DNA of 64,000 nt. Source: Ahaetulla prasina. Lineage: Eukaryota > Chordata > Lepidosauria > Squamata > Colubridae. How positions within the stretch are numbered: the first letter of the stretch is position 1; each line of letters starts with the position of its first letter. Location of the stretch: NCBI RefSeq assembly GCF_028640845.1, contig NC_080542.1, forward strand, positions 130,780,580 to 130,844,579, in the 5' to 3' direction. Below are positions 22,519-33,012 of the stretch, piece after piece. A program made the position numbers and the translations under genes. The notes beneath the pieces are model-generated. The model was given only the letters and a program-made list of their open reading frames with translations. It was not told the origin of the DNA and did not search any database.

Positions 22519-23790
22519 TGTTGGAAGAAATGTCCAACTGGATTCAGTTCCAAGTGGGGAGAAAGACACTGGAAACATGGAGACTGCTTGGAAAGATGGT
22601 TTAATGGCAGACAGGACCACATGGAGTATTTGGGTCCTGGGCAGAAAAGAGCAGATGGAGTGGAGAGAGGGATATATTTATACTCTCTCTTGGGCCCTAC
22701 CTTAGAGTTTCCTGTTCCTGTACAGGAAATGTATCCCACTGGCTTTCAGATTGCCAGGGGGTGGGAGTCTTAGCTAACTTTGTAGCTGTGTCCCAGACCT
22801 GGTTGGATCTTGCTGGGTGATGATGTAATGAAGGGACTTTGGGCAATTCCTATTATGGCTTATTGGCTTTGTCCTGGTTTGGATATTAAGTGAGGGCTAA
22901 TCCTATCATGTCCTGAAGGCCATGTCTTTTGTATTGTAGATAAATTGGCCCAGCCTTTTGTCATGTAAATAACCAAAGTATCTGCTGAGGGCAGGGAGCT
23001 GGGGCTGAGTTTCTGTCTTAAGATTTCTATTTCTCTTTTAAGGAAAATATTCTGCCTTTTTAATATTTTCTAGAATATTTCATTTTTCTAGGAGAGGGGT
23101 GGGTGCTAAGGAGCTGCTGATCCAATTCTACAGAGGAATTATTGAGTCTGTCATTTACACCTCTATAACTGTCTGGTTTGGTTCTGCAACCCAACAAGAA
23201 AAACACAGACTTCAGAGGATAATTAGAACTGCAGAAAAAATAATTGCTACCAACCTGCCTTCCATTGAGGACCTGTATATTGCACGAATCAAGAAGAGGG
23301 CCGTGAAAATATTTGCAGATCCCTCGCATCCTGGACATAAACTGTTTCAACTCCTACCCTCAAAACGACGCTATAGAGCACTGCACACCAGAACAACTAG
23401 ACACAAGAACAGTTTTTCCCCGAAGGCCATCACTCTGCTAAACAAATAATTCCCTCAACACTGTCAGACTATTTACTGAATCTGCACTACTATTAATCGT
23501 TTCATAGTTCCCATCACCAATCTCTTTCCACTTATGACTGTATGACTATAACTTGTTGCTGGCAATCCTTATGATTTATATTGATATATTGACCATCAAT
23601 TGTGTTGTAAATGTTGTACCTTGATGAAGGTATCTTTTCTTTTATGTACACTGAGAGCATATGCACCAAGACAAATTCCTTGTGTGTCCAATCACACTTG
23701 GCCAATAAAATTCTATTCTATTCTATTCTATTCTATTCTATTCTATTCTATTCTATTCTATTCTATTCTATTCTATTCTAACTTCCTACA
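22519..23790 (-). mobile_element. LTR-like element (about 590 bp without its own insertion) in a MITE
   Basis: Begins TGTTGGAAG and ends CTTCCTACA, an imperfect terminal inverted repeat with TG/CA ends, and is flanked by CAAT on both sides (22515-22518, 23791-23794; the match extends to ACAAT if the ends are shifted by one). On the minus strand a TATA-like TATAAATATA and an ATTAAA signal are present. No internal gag/pol region is seen, so it is a solo LTR. It contains a truncated L3-type LINE (23099-23780). Confidence 0.65.
23099..23780 (+). mobile_element. L3-type LINE 3' part with (TTCTA)n tail
   Basis: The frame 23099-23449 carries KELLIQFYRGIIESVIYTSI, TVWFGSATQQEKHRLQRIIR and the end RTTRHKNSFSPKAITLLNK before a stop, with no frameshift in that part. 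The 3' UTR leads to 14 TTCTA units at 23706-23780. The youngest-looking copy of this family here. Confidence 0.9.
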
Positions 23791-23865
23791 CAATCATAAG
23801 TCACTTTTTTCAGTGCCATTGTAACTTTGAATGCTCACTAAATGAATGGTTGTAAGCATATGTTA

Positions 23866-25910
23866 GAACAGAAAGAAACCTCGACTGGCTTTCAAGATAA
23901 AGTTATTGTGCTCTGCAGCAATAAAGTTATGGAGTAACTAAGTAGAATTCCTGGAAATTCTTCAGCAATAAAGTTATGGAGTAACTAAATGGAATTCCTA
24001 GGGTTTTTTTTTCCCCAGGATTTTTTTTTTTCTTGACCAGCTTCTCATGAATGGTTGAAAGATAGTGGTTTGGAACAGCCATGGATAAAGCTGGAAGACA
24101 CCCTGTTAATAGACTATTAAGAAAACTTCCAATTTCATGGAAATTGAACTGGAACCTAAGCAGGCAAAGGGAAACTTGACTGAAGACCTTCTGTTCTATG
24201 GAGTTTCGCAACCAATTTTTAAAAAAAAATAGTGTGTGTAGCTTTGCCAAATTACAACAAGCCCGAACAAGGTTCTATAGTAGACAACTGTAGGAAAAAG
24301 CAAAAAATTAACTATGAAGTTTAGTACATTGCAGTTTAGGAGATGTAGTTTGTCTTATTTGAATAAATCACCTCTAGTGTCATAAGAAGAAATAAGAGCC
24401 ACTTCATATGCCTCAAACATTAGTAAGAGAATGACAGTGAAACAGGTGTGGACCTTGGGAAGCTAAAAGCAGCGTCTTGAACAACAAGACAAAGACAAAG
24501 TTTCTTTCCCAGATGTGTTTCAACCTGCTTAAAACCATCCTTAAGAAAGAAATGGATGGGACAGGGCCTCAGGTCTTGGCATAAAGTGTATAGCATGGCA
24601 AGTTAAACAGCAAATGCTACTAGAATTGGCCATTGTTTCTTAACATTACTGTAGGACTGTCAGGGAAGTCACAAATAACAGTAATTATTCTTATCAATGG
24701 ACATTTACATAAGGTAGGAAAATCTACATGAATAATCATTCTAAACAATTGGGTCATGATTTTCTTCACACCTTGATTGGCACCCACACAGTGAAATACA
24801 GGACAAAGGGGGAAGAAACAAACATTAGACTTTATTTGACATAATAAAATATAATTAATATGATTTATCCATGTGACTTTAATCATTTTTCTTTCTTCAC
24901 ACTTAAAATTACAATTTGGTGGCATCTCCTGGAAGAGTTTTAAGGGACAAGGCTAAGGTTTGAGGGACTGGGTACAGTCTTAGAGCCTCATGAAGTACAT
25001 GTACAAGTGCTTACTAGTGTCAAAGGAAAAACATTTCCTAATCATATTCCACAGTTAATACATTTGGAACCAGATTTCTGTCATGCTGTGATCTAGCCAA
25101 TTCATTTTTTTGTACATATTATAGAACATCTAGCCTTCTTGCAAAGTAAGGTTCATTCTCAAATGTTAACATAGAAGTCCTCAAAATTGCAAAGTCACAA
25201 ATTAAAGGGAGAACCAATTTTAATAAATATTTTAGCTCAACCTTTCCAAGACATAAGGAAGAGTTTAGCCGTCTTCCATGTAATCTGTTGGGCCAGCTCT
25301 AAATTGCCTATATCAGCTCTATTCTCCAGGGCATGTATAGAGAATGCATAATAAGAGGAAATCAAATGCATGCAGAGAAAGAGATGGATTTAAAAGGGCC
25401 CGTTGTCCTACAATTCTGAACCAATCTCACTATCTTTGGAGCAATGCCTGCAGCTATGTCACTTTCTTTGCGGGTCTCACATCAAGAAAATAATCAAATA
25501 ATTAACTCTGTTTTTAGTGGAATCCTCACAGAATCAGATGAATGATAAGCTATTTATAATACAGTCCAATTACAACTTCTGGATGCCATCATCTATGCTG
25601 ATTGGAAGTTCTGGAGGATGGCTGAATCAAACTTCTGAAGATGATGAAAAATGGAAGGAAAACTCTATGTAGAAGTCATGGCATGTATCTTGAAACATCT
25701 CGCATAGACTTCTAAAAAGCAACAATTGATAAAATCTTGGAAAAGTTAGCTACGCATAGACTTACTCAACCAGTACAACAAGGAATTCAGGCTTTCTTTA
25801 TTCATGTCACAAGCACCTTCAAATTGTAAATATATAACATTCAAACTGAGCAATTGAAATAGTTCATAAAAATATAGCAAATGTAAAAAAACAGTATGTA
25901 AAATAAGTAG
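23866..25910. other. 2 kb of mainly unique sequence
   Basis: A 47-bp direct repeat in two copies begins at 23917 and 23964 ('agcaataaagttatggagta'). Otherwise no repeat or exon recognised; minus-strand ORFs 23927-24250 and 24620-24925 show no family features. Confidence 0.4.
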
Positions 25911-25918
25911 GATAAGAG

Positions 25919-27123
25919 CAGGGGTGAAATCTAAAAATTTTCGCTACCTGTTCTGTGGATGTGGCTTGGTGGGTGGGTGTGTCCTGTGACTGAGTGGGCA
26001 TAGCCAACTCATTGTCCCTCACAGCCACGCCCACTCAGTTACAACCCCCCCACCAAGCCACACCCACAGAACCCAGTAGGAAATTTTTTTAAATTTCTAT
26101 TCTGCCTTTTCCCTTTTTGCAAGATGCCTGCAGCTGCAGCCTCTCCACCCGCTTGCCACCCACTCACCACCTGTTCTCTCTTTACCTTGGGTCAGAGCCC
26201 AGGGATGTGCCATTCTCCGAGGTCCCGGAGCCGCCACCTGCCTCAACGGGGTCGGGGAATACACCATTCTCCAACTCCAACTCTGGCCTTTCTCCAGAGC
26301 TGCCGCCCACTCACCGCCCGCTCACCTCAACCGGGTCGGGGAATGCACCATCCCCTGACACCAGTCTTGTCCCGGAGCCGCCGCCCACTCTTCCTTCGCC
26401 ACGCGGCATATACTTACTTTCTTCCAGTGGCTGGCTGCCAGGGAAAGGCAAGCATCCAAAAGTTACCAGAGTTGCTCTCCTTGAATATGCTGCCTTGTTC
26501 TATGCGCCGGCTGCGCAAGCACACACCCAACCTGCCGCTGATAAATAAATGAAATAAACGGTGTGCGCTTGCGCAGCCGGTGCATGGAAAAGTAATGGCG
26601 GCGGCATATTCAAGGAGAGGGACTCCAGTAACTTTTGGATGCTTGCCTTTCCTGAAAGCCAGCCGCTGGAGGAAAGTAAGTATATGCCGCGTGGTGAAGG
26701 AAGAGTGGGTGGCGGCTCCAGGGAAAGACTGGTGTCGGGGAATGGCGCATTCCCTGACCCACTTGAGGCAGGCGGCAAGCAGGTGGTGGCTCTGAGTTCT
26801 CAGGGGAATGAGGCATCCCTGGGCTCTGGGCCCTGACCAAAAGCGAAGGGCGAACGGGCGGCGAGCAGGCAGCGAGTGGGCAGCAGCTCTGGAGAAAGGC
26901 CGGAGTCGGGGAATGGTGCATTCCCTGACCTGGTTGGGGCAGGCGGCGGCTCCGGGACCTCGGGTAATGGGCCTCGGTCTCCAACTTGCAAAGGCTGGAC
27001 TGCGGGCTGTGGACTGGTTCAGGGGCATGGCCAGCCAGTGATTGCTACCAGATCAGCGAACCAGACCCAATCTCCACTACCTACTTGCCCGATCCGGTCC
27101 TATTCAATAGCATTTCACCCCTG
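25919..27123. mobile_element. 1.2-kb fold-back hAT element with perfect 8-bp duplication
   Basis: Perfect terminal inverted repeat CAGGGGTGAAAT / ATTTCACCCCTG, flanked by GATAAGAG at 25911-25918 and 27124-27131. Inside, about 26105-26545 and about 26565-27005 are inverted copies of each other (for example 'gcaagcatccaaaagttacc' against its reverse complement at 26618-26648), meeting at a short centre with CGGCTGCGCAAGC/GCTTGCGCAGCCG. The GC-rich interior makes long open frames on both strands (26117-26548, 26414-27028 and others); their translations are low-complexity Pro/Ser/Arg and mirror each other, so they are not genes. The outer parts match the family at 21401. Confidence 0.9.
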
Positions 27124-27131
27124 GATAAGAG

Positions 27132-27365
27132 CCGTTGTGGCGCTGTGCTAAGAATGCTGTATTGCAGGCTAATTCTGCTGACCGCTGGTTGCCAACAGTT
27201 GGCTGTTCAGTTTTCACTAGCTCAAGGTTGCCTCAGCCTTCCATCCTTCCAAGGTCAGTAAAATGAGGACCCATTTTGTTGAGGGCAACATGATGACTCT
27301 GTAAACTGCTTAGTGTAAATTGTAAAGCCCTATGAAATGTTATATAACTCTGAGTGCTATTGCTA
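27132..27365 (+). mobile_element. MIR/CORE-type SINE
   Basis: A tRNA-like head ('gttgtggcgctgtgctaaga') is followed by the core wording 'caaggttgcctcagccttcc' and 'gtcagtaaaatgaggaccca', as in the copies at 46575 and 51985. The tail is the short 'taaactgcttagtgtaaatt' form, without the clear hairpin. The head starts right at the right flank of the hAT element. Confidence 0.75.
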
Positions 27366-27941
27366 CTAAAACTAAATGACATTCACCCAATATTGGGCCA
27401 TTTTCTCTCATCAGAATGAGGACTTCCTCTCTACATGTTGAAGGATATTGTATGTAGCTTAGTATATGTGAGATTAATTGTCCTTCTCCATAGTCACACA
27501 GAGTATTTTCCATTGGGAAGGCCCATTTTTTAATATTGTCCTTTGAGCTTCCTGCTCCTGTGCGCAATCCATTTAGCAATTTCCTACTTTCATAGTTCCA
27601 GTGCAGTCTATGGCAGCTGGTTGTTAGAAGGGTTGGAGGTTTGAGGAAGCTGTTCCTCCGTCTCAATCTTGACCTTGAAGGTTGCATGGCTATATAATAG
27701 GTGTGTTTCTGTGGATATCACCTCTTATATAACTATCAACTTCCAAGGTCGAGACTGAGATTTTCCAGCTTAAAGAAAAACATGCAATAAAATACTATGG
27801 GCTTCTACTTATGTCTTACTTATAAGCTGTTCAACCTTCTAACCATACTCCAATAAACATTTATGATTATCATCCTTTTTGTACAATTTATATCACCAAA
27901 CTTTCTCAATAATTAACTAGGTTCTTTCTCTGTCTTGTATA
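27366..27941. other. unassigned
   Basis: No recognised feature. Confidence 0.4.
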
Positions 27942-28067
27942 GTGTTTCTCAGCCTTAGCAACGTTAGATGAGTCAACTTCAATTCCCAGAATTTTCTAGT
28001 AATGCTGGCTGAGGAACTCTGGGAGTTGAATTCCACTGATCTTAAAGCTGCTAAGTCTGAGAAACAC
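27942..28067. mobile_element. fold-back MITE
   Basis: Ends GTGTTTCTCAG and CTGAGAAACAC are exact inverted repeats; the inside reads 'tcaacttcaattcccagaat' against 'ctctgggagttgaattccac'. No clear duplication. Same family as 15732-15868. Confidence 0.75.
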
Positions 28068-28452
28068 AAATCTAGTATATACACACAAAGAATTGGGTAT
28101 ACATAGCTTTTTTTAAAAAAAAAAATTTTTTAGGAAAACAAGCACAAAACTCATGTCAAGATAAAGTTGACATCAATTTTTAATGAGAGTGTCCCAACAG
28201 CATATATAGTATATATTTTGGATATTACATATAATATACTTAAAAGAAAAAATGTTAAATTTCACTGTGCACTATTTTCACAGTTTTGTAACCTGAAAAT
28301 ATTTATTTTTTTCTTTCAGTTATGGGAAAAGACTTGGCAGAATATTTTGGTTAAGACAGACAGACAGACAGACGATAAGAGAGAGAGGGATAGGGATAGA
28401 TATACTACATATAGTTATATATAGTTACTATGAATGGTAGTATAGTTACTAC
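28068..28452. other. unassigned, short GACA repeat near 28355
   Basis: No coding feature; a short CAGA/GATA-rich run is present at 28350-28400. Confidence 0.4.
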
Positions 28453-28560
28453 CAGTGGTGGGTTACTCCCGGTTCTGTCTGGTTCTTGAGAACTGGTAGT
28501 AAAAGCAGCGGGAGCTCTGCCCACCTGCCCTGCATCATATTTGGTGATCTGCGCATGCTT
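28453..28560. mobile_element. hAT MITE left end fragment
   Basis: Starts CAGTGGTGGGTTACTCCCGG and continues with 'gagaactggtagtaaaagc'. The right end and duplication were not found, so it is truncated or rearranged. Confidence 0.55.
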
Positions 28561-28904
28561 CTGCATATGTGCATTGTATTAATCTCTAAGTCACAGGTTA
28601 TCCTTACTTTGTCAGCTGTACCAGGGGAAAGATTAAGTGAGTTTTTTCCTATCAAAGCAACCTGGTCTACCCAAATATGGGAGGGAGCATATGCTTCCCT
28701 TTTGCCTTTCAGCCCCAATCCAGGAGCCCTCACAGGCAGTCGCTTTCTCGACAAACTATTTTGTGTTAAATTTATACTTACTGACAAAGAAATCAAGGGA
28801 GACTAGTATAGATCTATTTTAATATTTAGGTCTCATCAGCTAGCTATATAAATTTAAATATTAAATTTCCTATCGAAGGTTGCTTCAATAGGAAAAAGCC
28901 CCAC
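28561..28904. other. unassigned
   Basis: No recognised feature. Confidence 0.4.
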
Positions 28905-28907
28905 TTA

Positions 28908-28945
<38 letters not shown>

Positions 28946-28979
28946 GTTGTGTGTGTATATATGTGTGTGTATGTGTGTG

Positions 28980-29019
<40 letters not shown>
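28905..29019. repeat. (CA)n-CGCG-(GT)n mirror microsatellite
   Basis: A CA run turns at CGCG into GT/TATG runs and ends at the terminus of the first Penelope-like element. Confidence 0.95.
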
Positions 29020-29028
<9 letters not shown>

Positions 29029-29102
29029 GTTTTCGCGGGTGTTTGTATGTAGGTCTTTGGTTATTCGGGTTTTCTCCCGCGTAAAATTGGAAGTGTCTTG
29101 GC

Positions 29103-29136
29103 GACGTTTCGACGAAGTCTCATTCGTCATCTTCAG
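29103..29136 (-). ncRNA. hammerhead-like motif, PLE copy A
   Basis: On the minus strand: CTGAAGA, one T, GACGAA-TGAGAC-TTCGTC (perfect 6-bp stem, 6-nt loop), GAA, ACGT, C. CUGANGA and GAA flanking a stem are the hammerhead ribozyme core, which is known in PLE terminal repeats. Deviations: one extra base before stem II, and helix III (ACGU) is self-complementary so could only form between two molecules or tandem copies. Activity not implied. Confidence 0.4.
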
Positions 29137-29912
29137 GCTTCAGTTTCGTGCTTCTGGGAGCAATGTGTGATTGCAGCTGTTTCTTCCTTTTTAACTGCTA
29201 GTAGGGGTTTGAACTGATTGGGTGGGAGCTTGGCTGTGCCCTGATTGGATGGGGGTTTTTTTGTGCTCTGATTGGCTGGGGGTGTGTCCTGTTTGGGTGG
29301 GGGCTTGGTTGTGCTCAGATTAGTCTGTGTTGCAGGGGGATTTGAGCTGGTGAGCTGCACTGCTGCTGTTTGGCTTCGTGGTCGTGGTCGTGCTACATCT
29401 TCATAGTGGGTGTCAGTCTGCTGCATGTACGGATTGGAGGGGTTTGAAATGGCTAATGTTGCAGCTGCAGTCTGGCTTCTGGTCCTTGGTTGTGCTTCAT
29501 GATTAGTGTGGATTTGGGTCTGCTTTCTGGGTGGATGTGTGGTGGTGACATCCTGTGTGGACCTTGTGAGTGTGGGTCTGGTGTCATTTCTCGTGTTAGG
29601 GACTCGTTTGTCAATAAGGGCGGGTTTCCAAATGGCTGGTAGGCGGGAGGTATCATCTCGTTTGTTCATGCTGTATGGGCGTTTTTCTATCTCAATGGCT
29701 TCTCTGATTATTCTGTTGTTAAAGTGTTCAGTTTTGGCGATAGTTCTGGTCTTTTTAAAGTCAATATCGTGTCCTGTGGCTTTAAGGTGTTGGACCAGGG
29801 AAGAAGTTGGTTCCTCTTTTTTGACTGAGTTCTTGTGTTCTTCAATGCATGCACTTATTCTTCTGTTGGTTTGTCCAATGTATGTGGTGGGGCACGGTGC
29901 ATGGGATTTCAT
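29133..29912 (-). pseudogene. PLE GIY-YIG endonuclease domain with Thr/Pro-rich tail
   Basis: The open frame keeps CPTTYIGQTNRRISACIEEH, then SLVQHLKATGHDIDF and FNNRIIREAIEIEKRPYSMN, which are the YIG half, the conserved Arg and the H-IDF and E-I (catalytic Glu) parts of a GIY-YIG nuclease. In PLEs this domain nicks target DNA for primed reverse transcription. The GIY half lies upstream and is out of frame. After about residue 100 the sequence is a Thr/Pro/Gln-rich extension with two repeats of SQTAA-LAISNPSNPY-type wording and three of PPNQ/PSNQ type; I do not know a function for it. Confidence 0.8.
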
Positions 29913-30740
29913 ATACTCCTTGATTTTCTAACTCAATTTTGTCTTTGGGGTTTCTTAGGATGGTGGATATTTTTTGGTTTGTGCAGAATGCTGTCTTGAT
30001 CTTGTGTTTGTGGAGTATCTTGCTGATTCTATCTGTGGTGCCTTTTATATATGGGAGGAGGGCTGTGCCATTTTCTTGTTCTCTGTCTTGGATTTTAATG
30101 GGGGGTTCTTTTTGGATTAGTTTGATAATCTTATTTCTCTGGAATCCATTGGATGTTAGTATGTTTGTGAGAGTGTATAGTTCGGTTTTTAGGTATTGTT
30201 TGTCAGCTAAGCGTTTTGTTCTAGAGATGAGTGTCTTGGCTACAGAGTTGATCTGTACTGGGTGGTGGTGTGAGAGTGTGTGCAGATAGCGGTTTGTTTG
30301 TGTTTTCTTCTGGTAGATGGTGTGTCCTAGGGAGCCATTGGGTTTCCTGTAGACTAAGACATCTAGGAAGGGAAGTTGGTTGTTAACTTCTGTTTCCTAC
30401 CAGCCATTTGGAAACCCGCCCTTATTGACAAACGAGTCCTAACAGGAGGAATGACACCAGACCCACACTCACAAGGTCCACACAGGATGTCACCACCACA
30501 CATCCACCCAGAAAGTAGACCCAAATCCACACTAATCCTGAAGCACAACCAAGGACCAGAAGCCAGACTGCAGCTGCAACATTAGCCATTTCAACCCCCT
30601 CCAATCCGTACATGCAGCAGACAAACACCCACTATGAAGATGTAGCACGACCACAAACAGGAAGCCAAACAACAGCAATGCAGATCCACGAGCTCAAATC
30701 CTCCTGCCACACAGACTAATCTGAGCACAACCAAGCCCCC

Positions 30741-30825
30741 ACCCAAACAAGACACACCCCCATCCAATCAGAGCACAAAACCCCCCCATCCAATCAGAGC
30801 ACAGCCAAGCTCCCACCCAATCAGT
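30741..30825 (+). promoter_or_regulatory. cluster of CCAATCAG boxes ahead of the PLE terminal repeat
   Basis: CCAATCAG occurs repeatedly at roughly 25-35 bp spacing, each followed by AGCACA or TTCAAA. The same cluster is in copy C (32165-32245) and, antisense, in copy A (about 29210-29320). Tandem CCAAT boxes are a usual promoter element; that they drive the PLE is inference. Confidence 0.45.
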
Positions 30826-30901
30826 TCAAACCCCCACTAGCAGTTAAAAAGGAAGAAACAGCTGCAATCACACATTGCTCCCAGAAGCACGAAGCTGAAG
30901 C

Positions 30902-30935
30902 CTGAAGATGACGAATGAGACTTCGTCGAAACGTC
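30902..30935 (+). ncRNA. hammerhead-like motif, PLE copy B
   Basis: Identical in sequence to the motif in copy A, on the plus strand. Confidence 0.4.
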
Positions 30936-30986
30936 GCCAAGACACTTCCAATCTTATGCGGGAGAAAACCCGAATAACCAAAGACC

Positions 30987-31102
<116 letters not shown>

Positions 31103-32430
31103 ACAAGAAACCCAATGGCTCCCTAGGACACACTATCTACCAGAAGAAAACACACACAAACCGCTATCTGCACGCACTCTCACACCACCACCCAGCACAG
31201 ATCAACTCCGTAACCAAGACACTCATCTCTAGAACAAAACGCTTAGCTGACGAACAACACCTAAAAACCGAACTACACACTCTCACAAACGTACTAACAT
31301 CCAATGGATTCCAGAGAAATAAGATTACCAAACTAATCCAAAAAGAACCCCCCCACTAAAATCCAAGACAGAGAACAAGAAAACGGCACAGCCCTCCTCC
31401 CATATATAAAAGGTACCACAGACAGAATCAGCAAGATCCTCCACAAACACAACATCAAGACAGCATTCTGCACAAACCAAAAAATATCCACCATCCTAAG
31501 AAACCCCAAAGACAAAATTGAGTTAGAAAATCAAGGAGTATATGAAATCCCATGCACCGCCTGCCCCACCACATACATCGGACAAACCAACAGAAGAATA
31601 AGTGCACGCATTGAAGAACACAAGAACTCATTCAAAAAAGAGGAACCAACTTCTTTCCTGGTCCAACACCTTAAAGCCACAGGACACGATATTGACTTTA
31701 AAAGACCAGAACTATCGCCAAAACTGAACACTTTAACAACAGAATAATCAGAGAAGCCATCGAGATAGAAAAACGCCCACACAGCATGAACAAACGAGAT
31801 GACACCTCCCGCCTACCAGCCATTTGGAAACCCGCCCTTATTGACAAACGAGTCCCTAACACGAGGAATGACACCAGACCCACACTCACGAGGTCCACAC
31901 AGGATGTCACCACCACACATCCACCCAGAAAGCAGACCCAAACCCACACTGATCAGGAAGCACGACCAAGGACCAGAAGCCAGACCGCAGCTGCAACATT
32001 AGCCATTTCAAACCCCTCCAATCCATACATACATCAGACTGACACCCACTATGAAGATGTAGCACGACCACAAACACGAAGCCAAACAACAGCAATGCAG
32101 CTCACCAGCTCAAATCCCCTGCAACTCACATTAATCTGAGCACAACCAAGCCCCCACCCAAACAGGACACACCCCAGCCAATCAGAGCACAAAACCCCAT
32201 CCAATCAGAGCACAGCCAAGCTCCCACCCAATCAGTTCAAACCCCCACTAGCAGTTAAAAAGGAAGAAACAGCTGCAATCAAACATTGCTCCCAGAAGAC
32301 GAAGCTGAAGCCTGAAGATGACGAATGAGACTTCGTCGAAACGTCGCCAAGACACTTCCAATTTTATGCGGGAGAAAACCCGAATAACCAAAGACCTACA
32401 TACAAACACCCGCGAAAACCTCAGAAAACA
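31103..32430 (+). mobile_element. Penelope-like element copy C, RT C-terminus to 3' end
   Basis: Starts in the RT ('aacccaatggctccctagga' = NPMAPxDT/KPNGSLGHT region), keeps a stretch for the linker, then GVYEIPC (31539 on), YIGQTNRRISARIEEHKN and LVQHLKATGHDIDF with one frame break near 31700, the FNNRIIREAIEIEKR region, and the Thr/Pro-rich tail at 31786-32139. It ends with CCAATCAG boxes (32165-32245) and the terminal repeat. It is the copy with the most complete GIY-YIG nuclease, with both GVY and YIG present, but still frame-broken and without the RT catalytic core. Confidence 0.9.
32312..32345 (+). ncRNA. hammerhead-like motif, PLE copy C
   Basis: Identical to the motif in copies A and B. 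Confidence 0.4.
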
Positions 32431-32575
32431 AATATATATATATATAGGTCTTTGGTTGTCATAACATATATATATATATATAGGTCAGCAGTTAAAAGGA
32501 AGAAACAGCTGCGATCACACATTGCTGTATGTGTGTTATTTATATATATAAATAACACACATACACATGTCCAGC
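32431..32575. repeat. TA microsatellite with shuffled PLE scraps and a 40-bp palindrome
   Basis: Contains antisense 'aggtctttggttgtc' and sense 'cagttaaaaggaagaaacag' pieces of the PLE between TA runs, then a palindrome (32525-32565) centred on TATATATATA with TGTATGTGTGTTATT arms. Confidence 0.75.
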
Positions 32576-32612
32576 AATGTCCAGCAACTATATTAACATT
32601 AAGGTAATTCCC

Positions 32613-33012
32613 ATATAGAAGACTCCTTGATTTATGACCACAGTTGAGCCCAAAATTTCCATTCTTAAGCAAGATTGTTGTTAAATGAGTTTTGTCCCAT
32701 TTTACAACCATTTTTTGCAACAATTGTTAAATGAATCGTTGCAGTTGTTAAAATTAGTAACATGGTTGTTAAGTGAATCTGGCATCCCCATTGACTTTGC
32801 TTGGCAGAAGGTCGCAAAAGATGATCATCATGGCCCTGGGATCCTGCAACTAAGTGCATCATCATTGCCAAGCATCCAAATGTTTATGTGATCATGGACA
32901 CGAATTCTACAACCGTCGTGATGTGAAAAATAGTCATAAGACATTTTTTAAAATGCCATTGTAACTTCAAATAGTCACTAAACAAATGGTTGTCAGTTGA
33001 GAACTACCTGTA
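32613..33012. mobile_element. Tigger-like MITE
   Basis: Left end 'gactccttgatttatgacca', right end 'gttgagaactacctgta'. The left border of the 1.93-kb tandem duplication falls inside it at 32750. Confidence 0.8.

Larger units (their letters stand above)
22218..23865. mobile_element. Tigger-like MITE split by an LTR insertion
   Basis: The left part, 22218-22518, starts CAGGTAGTCCTTGATTTAC. The right part, 23791-23865, continues 'catcataagtcac'-type wording exactly where the family sequence is expected to resume. The inserted block is the LTR described next; the MITE's far end is worn. Confidence 0.75.
29020..30390 (-). mobile_element. Penelope-like element copy A (antisense), 5'-truncated
   Basis: Read on the minus strand: an RT C-terminal part (LPFLDVLVYRKPNGSLGHT, TNRYLHTLSHHHPVQI), a linker, then the GIY-YIG endonuclease region (29.5-29.95 kb) and a low-complexity C-terminal extension, then a CCAATCAG cluster and the terminal repeat ending 'cgcgaaaacctcagaaaa'. 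LPFLDVLV followed by H-YRK-T-T-RYL and a downstream GIY-YIG are diagnostic of PLEs, a retroelement class distinct from LINEs. Frameshifts and a disrupted GVYEIPC region near 29920 show it is dead. It meets copy B head to head near 30390. Confidence 0.9.

Noticed and set aside
26117..27261. Six overlapping open frames of 60-204 codons on both strands
   Set aside because: All lie in the fold-back hAT element; they mirror each other and are low-complexity Pro/Ser/Arg.
29506..30289. Plus-strand open frames of 116-141 codons
   Set aside because: They are antisense to the Penelope-like element, whose RT and GIY-YIG motifs are on the minus strand.
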